This document shows positions 7,986 to 15,481 of a DNA stretch of 64,000 bases, piece by piece (position 1 is the first letter of the stretch; every line of letters begins with the position of its first letter). The position numbers and the translations under genes were made by a program. The notes under the pieces are model-generated. The model searched no databases, was not told the origin of the DNA, and saw only the letters and a program-made list of their open reading frames with translations. The stretch is from an uncultured Ruminiclostridium sp. (GTDB lineage: Bacteria > Bacillota > Clostridia > Oscillospirales > Ruminococcaceae), in the NCBI GenBank assembly GCA_944386545.1, contig CALXBK010000002.1, positions 1 to 64,000 of the forward strand, given 5' to 3'.

Positions 7986-10112
7986 TTATACTCGGCTATC
8001 ATTATACACCTTTACAAGCTCAAAGTCAATTTGTCCGAGATTAATGTTTGCATTTACGCATTTTACCCGTACCTTGTCGCCTATTGTGTACATTTTACCG
8101 CTGAGGCTTTCGTATAACGCTATACCGTTGCGAACTTCAAAATAACCCTCTCCGAGTAAATCCGAGGAAACCTTTCCTTCGACGGTGTTAGCAAGCCGGA
8201 CAAAAAGACCGCTTCCTATTACTCCGGAGATGATACCGTCAAATTCTTCGCCTATATGATTTTTCATATATTCTGCGGCATAAAACTCTTCACAGCTTCT
8301 TTCCGCCGCAACTGCGGAAAGCTCTGTCAGGGTAGCCTGATTTGCGGCTCTTACTGAGAAAGAGGAGTATTTTTTCTTAATATTATCCGCACCCTTTTTC
8401 GCAACATAATCAGTCAGTATGCGGTGTATGGATAAATCCGCATATCTTCTTATCGGAGAGGTAAAGTGGGCGTATTCTGCCATAACAAGACCGAAATGCC
8501 CTATCGGCTGTTCGGAATATTTTGCCTTTGCCATTGTGCGGAGTATAAGGCGGTTGATTATAACGCTTCTTGAATCCTCCGCAGTTTCCGCAAGAAGCCT
8601 TGCAAATACAGCGGCGTCGGATTTTTCGTTTATGCCGAGAGGATTTATTCCGAGAGCCTCAAGAGTGGTTTTGAGGGATTTTATCTTATCGGCGGCAGGA
8701 GCTTCGTGAACACGGTATACAAAGGGAAGCTCCTTTTTCATTGCAAGTCTTGCCGCGGAATTGTTCGCCATAAGCATGAATTCCTCGATTATTTCCTCGG
8801 AAATACCGCTTACTCTCGGCTTGATGTCGGTACAAACGCCGTTTTCATCGCAGATTACCTTGCTTTCCTGCGACTGAATTTCAGGCGCACCGCGCTTTTT
8901 GCGATTTTCAGTCAGTATATCTGCAAGCGCTTTCATAACGGGAAGCTGATTAATTACTTCGCTGTACTTCTGATTTATATCATCTGTTGCCGTGCCTTCA
9001 AGAATTGAATTAACCTCGGAATACACGCCCTGTACTCTTGAACGTACAACGCTCTTTACAAATTTATACTTTTTCAGCAAACCTTTATCAGATATTTCCA
9101 TAAGGCAGGAAAATGCAAGCCTGTCCGTTTTGGGATTAAGTGAGCAAATTCCGTTGCTGAGCTGTTTTGGAAGCATGGGAATAACTCTGTCTGCAATGTA
9201 TATGCTCGTCCCTCTTTGGAAAGCGTCCTTGTCAAGAGGGGAGTCCTCCGTTACATAATGGCTGACATCGGCTATATGAACGCTTAAATTGTAGCCCTTT
9301 TCCGTTTTCTCAACATAAACCGCATCGTCAATGTCCTTTGTATCCGCTCCGTCAATCGTGAATATCGGCAAATCTCTTAAATCAAGACGCTTTGCCGCTT
9401 CCTTAGGATTGATTTCGGCGTTCTCATACTGCTTTGCCTGCTTAATTGCCTCGGAAGAAAAATCAACAGGTATATTATTCTGGATAAGATAAGCGTCTGT
9501 GCCGGATTTAGCAAGCTCACTGCTTCCTATTACCTGCATGATGTCAACAATATGCTCTGAGTGATGTTCACCTCTTTTTCTTATTGTGAACAGAACCTTG
9601 TCACCCTCTTTAATGTGAGCTTTTACCTTCATAATTGTCAAAGGCGGACAGCCCAGCGTATCGGGAAGCACCTTGAGGTATCTGCCCTCAAAAACGATAC
9701 AGCCCGCAAACAGCTCCTCGGATACGTCGGTTACTGCAAGTACGATTGCAGTTGCGCTTCTTTGGGAGGTTTTTTCCGCAATTTCCTTTGCAATGACGGT
9801 ATCACCGGGTACTGCGCCTTTAAGTGCGCCGCCGCTTACAAAGCAGTCCTCGCCCGTAATAAGGTTGGTAACAAAGCCGTAGGTGCGTGAAAGAGTAACG
9901 ACCTTTCCCGTGAACACCTTTCTCATATCGCTGATATAAAGCTGTTCCTTTTTGTTTTTGAAAAGGACTCTTTGCTTTATCATGCGCTTTACGGTGTTTT
10001 TCAGCTTGTCGAAGCTCTTTTTGGGTATGCCGGCGTCGGTTGCTATCTGCTTTAAAGTAACAGCGCCGCCGTGCTCGTATATCGAAACTATTATAAGAGA
10101 TTCAAAATTCAA
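7986..10112 (-). CDS. rnr: Ribonuclease R (RNB-family 3'-5' exoribonuclease)
   Basis: Processive exoribonuclease that degrades structured RNA and helps in RNA turnover and quality control. The 708-residue protein has an N-terminal winged-helix segment, cold-shock-like domains, and the RNB catalytic core beginning near residue 230. That core contains FTIDGADTKDIDDAVYVE with its metal-binding aspartates, then HFTSPIRRYADLSIHR, and a C-terminal S1 domain. Translation most likely starts at TTG (10110-10112), placed well after GAAAGGAAAT. In many Firmicutes rnr neighbours smpB; here the downstream neighbour is mscL instead. Confidence 0.95.
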   Translation of the reverse strand: MNFESLIIVSIYEHGGAVTLKQIATDAGIPKKSFDKLKNTVKRMIKQRVLFKNKKEQLYISDMRKVFTGKVVTLSRTYGFVTNLITGEDCFVSGGALKGAVPGDTVIAKEIAEKTSQRSATAIVLAVTDVSEELFAGCIVFEGRYLKVLPDTLGCPPLTIMKVKAHIKEGDKVLFTIRKRGEHHSEHIVDIMQVIGSSELAKSGTDAYLIQNNIPVDFSSEAIKQAKQYENAEINPKEAAKRLDLRDLPIFTIDGADTKDIDDAVYVEKTEKGYNLSVHIADVSHYVTEDSPLDKDAFQRGTSIYIADRVIPMLPKQLSNGICSLNPKTDRLAFSCLMEISDKGLLKKYKFVKSVVRSRVQGVYSEVNSILEGTATDDINQKYSEVINQLPVMKALADILTENRKKRGAPEIQSQESKVICDENGVCTDIKPRVSGISEEIIEEFMLMANNSAARLAMKKELPFVYRVHEAPAADKIKSLKTTLEALGINPLGINEKSDAAVFARLLAETAEDSRSVIINRLILRTMAKAKYSEQPIGHFGLVMAEYAHFTSPIRRYADLSIHRILTDYVAKKGADNIKKKYSSFSVRAANQATLTELSAVAAERSCEEFYAAEYMKNHIGEEFDGIISGVIGSGLFVRLANTVEGKVSSDLLGEGYFEVRNGIALYESLSGKMYTIGDKVRVKCVNANINLGQIDFELVKVYNDSRV

Positions 10113-10145
10113 TTTATTTCCTTTCTCCGCTATGTTATATTAATG

Positions 10146-10289
10146 TTTCAATAAGGGGCTTGCCCCGTCATTCAACGTGGCAAGCCGCAGCGAAGCTGCG
10201 ATTCAGTTTCAGTTGGGGATTGAACCCCAACTGAAACTGAATATGGAACCCGCCGCCTTAGAGGCGGGGGACATTTTGCCTAAGTTATA
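10146..10289 (-). repeat. 144-bp structured repeat, copy 1
   Basis: It differs from the reverse complement of copy 2 (11789-11932) by a single base. Read on the minus strand, which is the sense of the gene it ends, it contains four successive hairpins: one with arms CCGCCT / AGGCGG, a perfect 18-bp-arm palindrome beginning ATTCAGTTTCAG, a CGCAGC / GCTGCG hairpin, and GCTTGCC / GGCAAGC. One end lies in the last codons and stop of the membrane acyltransferase gene (TATAACTTAGG). No coding capacity or transposase is present. It resembles a palindrome-rich non-autonomous element; the class is not established. Confidence 0.85.
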
Positions 10290-11058
10290 TTCTTCTGAAA
10301 ATCAGGAAGAAGATCGCCATTGCCACAGGCTGATGCAGTACGTAAATCCAGAGCGTGTATCTGCCGCATACGGCAAGGGGATTGATATGGGTCTTGTAAA
10401 AGAATTTCGGCATTTTGTCATTGATTGCATATTCGCCGACATACGCTCCCGCAAGAAATACAAAGAACCAAGGGAGAAGCGGAAAATAGTCTGCCGAAAC
10501 AAAGTCGTTTCCTATAAAGCCAAGCGGGAATAAAAGTCCCGTACCGTACAAGAATGACGGAAGCTGTATTCCTATTCCGGCGGCAGGACCTAAATAGCCG
10601 TACATAATACCCCTTGTCAGAAGGAAAAGTACAACGCAGATTAAAATTCCGACCTTTGTGGGTATCTTAAGAAAGTATTTATCCCAAATTCCGTACATCA
10701 TCATGGAAACTCCCATAAAGTGAAGTATTCCGAACAATATAGGGGTATCGGGAGAGAAAAACGCAAACACAAAAGTAATTATCATGCCTATAAGAAAGCA
10801 TTTTATTCCTCTTTTAGCATTGTTTGAGGAATATCTGCAGCTTATTCCCGATATGAACATGAACGCACCGGCAAAAATATCCCGTACAATGTTGAACCAG
10901 CTGTCAAACATTATCGGAATGTTAATTCCGTAGTTGAATTTCAGGTCAAACATAACATGGTAAACTACCATGCAAAGAATACAAAATCCTCTTACCTCAT
11001 CAAGAAATCCCGCGCGGCGGTACTTCTTCACTGCAACGTTATTAGTCTGCGCTTCCAT
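10285..11058 (-). CDS. HGSNAT-like (DUF1624) membrane acyltransferase
   Basis: A 257-residue polytopic membrane protein of the heparan-alpha-glucosaminide N-acetyltransferase-like family. The N-terminal signature RRAGFLDEVRGFCILCMVVYHVMFDL places charged residues beside the first helix and a conserved His (YHV). About seven to eight hydrophobic segments follow, ending WIYVLHQPVAMAIFFLIF. Family members are thought to move acyl groups across the membrane to glycans; the bacterial substrate is unknown. The stop codon and last codons coincide with the end of repeat copy 1. The gene is divergent from the NUDIX gene. Confidence 0.85.
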   Translation of the reverse strand: MEAQTNNVAVKKYRRAGFLDEVRGFCILCMVVYHVMFDLKFNYGINIPIMFDSWFNIVRDIFAGAFMFISGISCRYSSNNAKRGIKCFLIGMIITFVFAFFSPDTPILFGILHFMGVSMMMYGIWDKYFLKIPTKVGILICVVLFLLTRGIMYGYLGPAAGIGIQLPSFLYGTGLLFPLGFIGNDFVSADYFPLLPWFFVFLAGAYVGEYAINDKMPKFFYKTHINPLAVCGRYTLWIYVLHQPVAMAIFFLIFRRI

Positions 11059-11223
11059 TTTGCTCTCGCTTTCTTTTTCTTATACTGCTTTGTATACAAT
11101 TTTGATAAAATGAAACACACTATTAAGTATACCACCATTTGCCTATTAATTCTATTGTGCAAATTAAACAATTCTGGTTATTCTCTTATATGCTTATTCT
11201 ACAAAAAATAGATGTTCACCGTA

Positions 11224-11252
11224 TTGCATTGTAATTAAGTTTATGCTATTAT
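11224..11252 (+). promoter_or_regulatory. Promoter of the NUDIX gene
   Basis: TTGCAT (11224-11229) and TATTAT (11247-11252), 17-bp spacer, with a good ribosome-binding site following before the ATG at 11283. Confidence 0.55.
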
Positions 11253-11282
11253 ATGAGTAAAAAAGAGAAGGGAAAGAACTGA

Positions 11283-11798
11283 ATGCTGATTGCAAAAATA
11301 ACCGAAAGTGATTTCTTCGGAGGAGAGCCCCGTTTTATAGAGGACAATACCCGCTATAATGTCAGAGGAATACTTACGGATAATGACGGCAACGTAGCTA
11401 TGCTTAAAATAGAAAATTCCGATTATTATAAGCTTCCCGGCGGAAGCATTGAAATAACCGAAACGCCCGATAACGCATTTTTAAGAGAAGTACACGAGAT
11501 AACCGGATATAAAGCAGAGCTTATCGGCTATCTGGGCTGGCTTGAGGAGCATAAATACAAGAGAAAATTCTGCATGGTATCCCATTGCTATGTTGCAAAA
11601 ATCACAAGCGATGAATATGATAAGGAGCTTCTCGCTTCTTCACAGGAACGCCTTGGCTTTCAGCTTGAGTGGATGCCTTACCGTAAAGCAATCGAAAGAC
11701 TTTCCGAGCTGTCTGAAACCTGCAAGGAATATCAGATGAGCTTCGTATTAAGAAGAGAACGCCTTATACTCGAAAGTGCAGAAGAGCTTATAACTTAG
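11283..11798 (+). CDS. NUDIX hydrolase with divergent Nudix box
   Basis: A 171-residue hydrolase of nucleoside diphosphate-linked substrates. The Nudix box is readable at about residues 55-78 as GGSIEITETPDNAF then LREVHEITGY. The spacing fits GX5EX7REUXEEXGU, but the second Glu of the EE pair is Ile and the final hydrophobic is Tyr. That Glu normally binds a catalytic metal, so activity may be altered or use another residue. The substrate cannot be told from sequence. The ATG follows GAAGGGAAAG. The last codons and the TAG lie within repeat copy 2. Confidence 0.85.
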   Translation: MLIAKITESDFFGGEPRFIEDNTRYNVRGILTDNDGNVAMLKIENSDYYKLPGGSIEITETPDNAFLREVHEITGYKAELIGYLGWLEEHKYKRKFCMVSHCYVAKITSDEYDKELLASSQERLGFQLEWMPYRKAIERLSELSETCKEYQMSFVLRRERLILESAEELIT

Positions 11799-11932
11799 GC
11801 AAGATGTCCCCCGCCTCTAAGGCGGCGGGTTCCATATTCAGTTTCAGTTGGGGTTCAATCCCCAACTGAAACTGAATCGCAGCTTCGCTGCGGCTTGCCA
11901 CGTTGAATGACGGGGCAAGCCCCTTATTGAAA
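11789..11932 (+). repeat. 144-bp structured repeat, copy 2
   Basis: Inverted counterpart of copy 1, the two being 1,499 bp apart, with one mismatch over 144 bp. It begins inside the final codons of the NUDIX gene (TATAACTTAGG) and carries the same four hairpins in the same order relative to the gene it ends. Near-identity shows recent duplication or ongoing conversion. There is no T run after the hairpins, so classical termination is not obvious. Confidence 0.85.
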
Positions 11933-11966
11933 AGCATAATGAAGCCTGTCAAAAGGAAGAAATACT

Positions 11967-12221
11967 ATGGAATTTGAAAAAAAAGATTTGACAACAGACA
12001 GCAGCATTGACAATAACGACGATATGACTGCAACGGCAGACCAAGCTCAAAACAAAAACAATGTTTCCTTTAAGCTTGAGCAGTCGGGAGCTTGCCGCCA
12101 CAGCTGGTCCAAAAGAGAGAAGAAAATTGTATGGATAGCGGCAGGAGTGATTGTCATACTTTTTGTGCTTATCAGTTTTTTCTTCAAAGCCTTTGATATT
12201 TTCGGAATGCTTGGATTTTGA
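11967..12221 (+). CDS. Small tail-anchored membrane protein, 84 aa
   Basis: A hydrophilic, Asn/Asp-rich N-terminal region of about 50 residues is followed by KREKK and one strongly hydrophobic segment at about residues 55-77, then a short tail. AAAAGGAAG lies ahead of the ATG, and a terminator follows the stop. No family is recognised. The gene starts 34 bp after repeat copy 2, so it could be transcribed with the NUDIX gene through the repeat. Confidence 0.7.
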   Translation: MEFEKKDLTTDSSIDNNDDMTATADQAQNKNNVSFKLEQSGACRHSWSKREKKIVWIAAGVIVILFVLISFFFKAFDIFGMLGF

Positions 12222-12236
12222 TTTATTGTTGATATA

Positions 12237-12268
12237 AAAGGGGGTAAGCTTCACGGCTTATCCTTTTT
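12237..12268 (+). terminator. Terminator after the 84-aa membrane protein gene
   Basis: Stem GGGTAAGC / GCTTATCC (one G-T pair) with a TTCACG loop, followed by TTTTT. Confidence 0.8.
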
Positions 12269-12279
12269 CGGTTTTGCTC

Positions 12280-12308
12280 TTGAAATTTTACTTTTTTTAT
12301 TATATACT
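12280..12308 (+). promoter_or_regulatory. Promoter of the SDR gene
   Basis: TTGAAA (12280-12285) and TATACT (12303-12308), 17-bp spacer, just after the preceding terminator. Confidence 0.6.
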
Positions 12309-12370
12309 TAATAAAATGACTGATAATAAGCACAACAACCATAACGAATTTACAACCAAAGGAGTTTAAT

Positions 12371-13141
12371 ATGATTGCTCTTATTACGGGTGCAAGCTCG
12401 GGTATAGGCAGAGAGCTTGCCAAAAATCTTGCCTCAAGGGGCGTACATCTTATTATTACAGCAAGACGCACGGAAAGACTTGTTCAGCTTAAAGAAGAAA
12501 TTCGGGAGCTTTATCCTTCAGTCAGAGTTAAGGTAATAACTGCCGATTTAAGCAAGGAATCAAGCTGTTATGAGCTTTACAACAGGGTAAAGGACTATCG
12601 CGTTGATTTTCTTTTCAACAATGCCGGATTTGGCTTATACGGCCGTTTTCTCGACAACGACCTTGATGAAGAGCTTAACATGATAAATGTCAACATCAAG
12701 GCTGTTCATATCCTTACAAAGCTGTTTTTAAAGGATTTTACCGAGCGCAACTGCGGATATATCCTAAACACCGCGTCGGTTGCAGGCTTTATGCCCGGTC
12801 CCTTGCTTGCGGCTTACTATGCTTCAAAAAATTATGTCGTACAGCTTACTAAAGCTATTTACGAGGAGCTTCGCTGTGACAACAGCAAGGTTGTTGTGAG
12901 CGTGCTTTGCCCCGGTCCCGTTGATACTGAGTTTAACAGGGTAGCAGGGGTTAAAAAATTCAACATGAAGAGCCTCTCCGACTCTTATGTTGCAGATTAT
13001 GCCATTGAAAGACTTATGTGCGGAGATTTGTTGATTGTTCCCGGAATGGCTACAAAGGCGGCGGCAGTCGGCACTCGCATTGCTCCGACAAAGCTGTTGC
13101 TTAAAACGGTGAGAATGGTGCAGGAAAGCAAAAATAATTAA
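12371..13141 (+). CDS. Short-chain dehydrogenase/reductase
   Basis: A 256-residue classical SDR. The Rossmann nucleotide-binding motif TGASSGIG is at residues 6-13, NNAG near 85, a catalytic Ser in LNTASVAG, and YYASK with the catalytic Tyr and Lys near 158-162, followed by CPGPVDTEF. The ARRTERL segment after the second strand suggests NADP(H) rather than NAD(H), as basic residues there bind the phosphate. It resembles DltE/YqjQ-type oxidoreductases. The substrate is unknown. GGAG precedes the ATG, and GH26 follows 57 nt later. Confidence 0.9.
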   Translation: MIALITGASSGIGRELAKNLASRGVHLIITARRTERLVQLKEEIRELYPSVRVKVITADLSKESSCYELYNRVKDYRVDFLFNNAGFGLYGRFLDNDLDEELNMINVNIKAVHILTKLFLKDFTERNCGYILNTASVAGFMPGPLLAAYYASKNYVVQLTKAIYEELRCDNSKVVVSVLCPGPVDTEFNRVAGVKKFNMKSLSDSYVADYAIERLMCGDLLIVPGMATKAAAVGTRIAPTKLLLKTVRMVQESKNN

Positions 13142-13198
13142 GCTTTACGGCTTGTGTAGAACAGTATAACAATTTTTATTTACGGAAAAGAAAAGAGT

Positions 13199-14326
13199 AT
13201 GCAGTATAAAACAAATTTTGATAATCTATTGAACGGCTTATCTTATACCTCTAATCCATCTCGGCTTGTTTCAAAAAATGCAAGCGAAAAAACCGTTCAG
13301 CTTTTTGAATATCTCAAAAGCATATACGGAAAAAAGCACCTTTCGGGACAGCAGTATCTTCAGGAGGAAGAGCTCGAGGACCTTGTATATTACCGAGTTA
13401 CAGGTAAGCTCCCCGCCGTCAGGGGCTATGACTTTATGGGAGTAAGCTCCTGCAAGAAAACCGATAACCAGGTTGACAGAGCTATTGACTGGGCGGTAAG
13501 CTGCGGCGGTATTGTCACAATGTGCTGGCACTGGTATGCGCCAAACGACATGAACGATTATTCCAAGGGCTCGTCCTTTTATTACAAAACCACCGATTAC
13601 GATCACAAGACCTGCTTTGATATTTCCCGTGCGGTGACGGAGGGTACTGCCGAGTACGATTTCATTATAAAGGAAATCGACATGGTTTCCCTTGAGCTTC
13701 GCCGTATGGAAAAGCTGGATATCCCCGTTTTGTGGAGACCGCTTCACGAGGCTGACGGCGGCTGGTTCTGGTGGGGAAACCACAACGAGGAGCACAGACA
13801 GGCGTATAAAAAGCTCTGGTATATTATCTTTGACAGAATGGAAAACTATCACAAGCTGTCGAATTTGATATGGGTATGGAACGGTCAGAACAGGTGCATG
13901 GAGGTAAACCCCAACACCTTCGATATATGCGGTGATGATATTTACTCCCAGATACCTCAGGATCACACCTCGCAGAAAAACCGCTTTGAATATATGAAGG
14001 AGCTTTCACACGGTAAGCTTATCACTCTTTCGGAGTGCGGATATATCCCCGATCCCGATGAGATGAAGCGGGACAAGTCAATGTGGCTGTGGTGGCTTCC
14101 GTGGTGGGGGCAGTTTGTCTATCAAACCGACGGTTGGAAGCCCGTTTTTGATAAAAACGGATTGCCGAAGGTAAGTGACGCATACATGGGCGAGGAGTTT
14201 TTAAAGCGTATCATGAATCACGACAGCGTTATCACCTTGAGCGATTTGCCCTGGCATGATCCTAAGAAGCACACCTTACCGTCTGCACTCAGAAATAATC
14301 TTGAAAGGCTTGGACTTAATAAATGA
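13199..14326 (+). CDS. Beta-mannanase, GH26, no signal peptide
   Basis: Retaining endo-beta-1,4-mannanase family. The 375-residue protein shows HLSGQQY and VRGYDFMG near the N-terminus, MCWHWYAP, then WRPLHEADGGWFWWG with the acid/base at Glu184, and TLSECGYIPD with the nucleophile at Glu279, the standard GH26 pair. There is no signal peptide, lipobox or carbohydrate-binding module, so the enzyme should be cytoplasmic and act on imported manno-oligosaccharides. That fits the GH130 phosphorylase at 5.6 kb. Its ribosome-binding site is weak (AAAAGAG), and its stop overlaps the next gene as ATGA. Confidence 0.9.
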   Translation: MQYKTNFDNLLNGLSYTSNPSRLVSKNASEKTVQLFEYLKSIYGKKHLSGQQYLQEEELEDLVYYRVTGKLPAVRGYDFMGVSSCKKTDNQVDRAIDWAVSCGGIVTMCWHWYAPNDMNDYSKGSSFYYKTTDYDHKTCFDISRAVTEGTAEYDFIIKEIDMVSLELRRMEKLDIPVLWRPLHEADGGWFWWGNHNEEHRQAYKKLWYIIFDRMENYHKLSNLIWVWNGQNRCMEVNPNTFDICGDDIYSQIPQDHTSQKNRFEYMKELSHGKLITLSECGYIPDPDEMKRDKSMWLWWLPWWGQFVYQTDGWKPVFDKNGLPKVSDAYMGEEFLKRIMNHDSVITLSDLPWHDPKKHTLPSALRNNLERLGLNK

Positions 14327-14859
14327 AAAAGTTTTCTTTATTGATTGCAGCGTTGTCGTTTATTATACTTGCTGTCGGCTGTTCGGATAAAGAGACGCAG
14401 TCGTCCGCCACAGAAAGCACGGCATCGCAGACGCAGGAAAGCACGCTGACTGACGCACCTATTGAAGCTTCCTCCGTGACCGAGGTTAGCTGTGACAGCC
14501 TTGCATCTGCCGTTATAGAAAGCGTTGAATTTCCCGATATGGTGCTTACGGAAGAAAAAGTCCTGCTTGATATGATTATGGATTTTTCGCAGTACGGCAT
14601 TGAAGAATACGCCGTTTATCAACAGGCAATCAGCGTAAATCTGTCCGAGGTTATTGTCTTGCGTACTACCGATACCAAGGCGGCGACCGAAGCTCTGGAA
14701 AAGCGTAAGGAACAGCTTATAAACCAGCTTGCCTTTTATCCCGAACAGCAGGAAAACGCAAGCAGTACGATAGTCGGAAGCAAGGGCGGATACTGCTGGC
14801 TTATAGCTCATAAGGATTCTGCCGAAGCTCAAAAGGCGTTGCTTTCTGAATTGGAATAA
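14323..14859 (+). CDS. DUF4358 lipoprotein
   Basis: A 178-residue putative lipoprotein. A signal peptide with a hydrophobic core ends in the lipobox AVGC (Cys20), followed by a Ser/Thr/Glu-rich linker to about residue 50. The globular domain then has the DUF4358 pattern (SQYGIEEYAVYQQAISVNL, and Glu/Lys-rich helices near RKEQLINQLAFYPEQ). The function is unknown. Its ATG overlaps the GH26 stop codon, indicating translational coupling, although one product is cytoplasmic and the other external. A strong terminator follows. Confidence 0.85.
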   Translation: MKKFSLLIAALSFIILAVGCSDKETQSSATESTASQTQESTLTDAPIEASSVTEVSCDSLASAVIESVEFPDMVLTEEKVLLDMIMDFSQYGIEEYAVYQQAISVNLSEVIVLRTTDTKAATEALEKRKEQLINQLAFYPEQQENASSTIVGSKGGYCWLIAHKDSAEAQKALLSELE

Positions 14860-14865
14860 AACTTA

Positions 14866-14899
14866 CCGCACGGACTTTATTTGTTATCCGTGCGGTTTT
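14866..14899 (+). terminator. Terminator after the DUF4358 gene
   Basis: Arms CCGCACGGA (14866-14874) and TCCGTGCGG (14887-14895), then TTTT. The same nine-base stem recurs in the terminator at 49953-49980. Confidence 0.9.
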
Positions 14900-14908
14900 G
14901 TTTAATAT

Positions 14909-14950
14909 GCGGCTTGCCCCGTCATTCAACGCGGGAGTTTTGCCTGAGTT
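14909..14950 (-). repeat. Shortened third copy of the 144-bp repeat
   Basis: Read on the minus strand it begins AACTCAGGCAAAACTCCCGCG and continues with GTTGAATGACGGGGCAAGCC. This joins the two outer parts of copies 1 and 2 with the central about 90 bp missing. As in the other copies, its edge coincides with the stop codon of the gene it follows (14949-15371). Confidence 0.65.
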
Positions 14951-15371
14951 AAATTATCCTGTATTTCGGCTTTTCCTCGCAGAATAATTTCCACCTTAAG
15001 AAGTCGTCCGTAATAATTCCGACAAAGGACAGAAAGAACCATGCAACGGTAAAAATAAGGCATATCTGCCCCATGAGGTTGAACGGCAGGGCTTCGTAAT
15101 TCCATACGTTCATATCAAACCACAGGTTTACTATACATCCGCAGATAAATTCAAGCGCCGTTATTATAACTGCCGAGATTGCCATTTGTAAAATCAGCGA
15201 TAAGTCGAATACCTCGTTAAGTCCTCCTACAAGCAAAAAGCACAGTCCTCCGAGTATGAACATACTCCAGTGGCTCTCTCCCCTGAAAAGAAGCTCTACA
15301 ACGGTATATAGCGCCCCTCCGTAGCAAAAAAGCATTAACAGCTTGACGGGAGTACAGATTTTCTCGTCCAT
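14949..15371 (-). CDS. Putative ABC-transporter type IV-like membrane protein (PF06541-like)
   Basis: A 140-residue protein with about four transmembrane segments (approximate residues 12-28, 36-52, 58-82, 104-125). The motif WNYEALPFNLMGQICL near residue 90 is characteristic of the family often annotated as putative ABC-transporter type IV (CmpB-like). The molecular function is not established. AAAGGAG precedes the ATG. The stop codon adjoins the shortened repeat copy. Confidence 0.75.
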   Translation of the reverse strand: MDEKICTPVKLLMLFCYGGALYTVVELLFRGESHWSMFILGGLCFLLVGGLNEVFDLSLILQMAISAVIITALEFICGCIVNLWFDMNVWNYEALPFNLMGQICLIFTVAWFFLSFVGIITDDFLRWKLFCEEKPKYRII

Positions 15372-15481
15372 TTATTTCTCCTTTCGGTTTCTTTTACGCT
15401 TATTATTAGCTTTGTACTTTTTTTTATCCTAATTTTTTCATGCTGTACATATACTTTAGAAAAAAGTGTGAGGTAACGGCA

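Noticed and set aside
10177..10533. 118-codon plus-strand frame across repeat copy 1 and the acyltransferase gene
   Set aside because: Lies over the repeat and antisense to a clear membrane-protein gene; no ribosome-binding site.
10146..11932. Composite transposon
   Set aside because: No transposase in the repeats or between them, and no target-site duplication could be recognised; only a repeat-bounded segment is supported.
12371..14859. Polysaccharide utilisation locus including the SDR gene
   Set aside because: No transporter, regulator or SusC/D-like genes are adjacent, and the SDR has no sugar-specific motif; only the GH26-DUF4358 coupling is supported.
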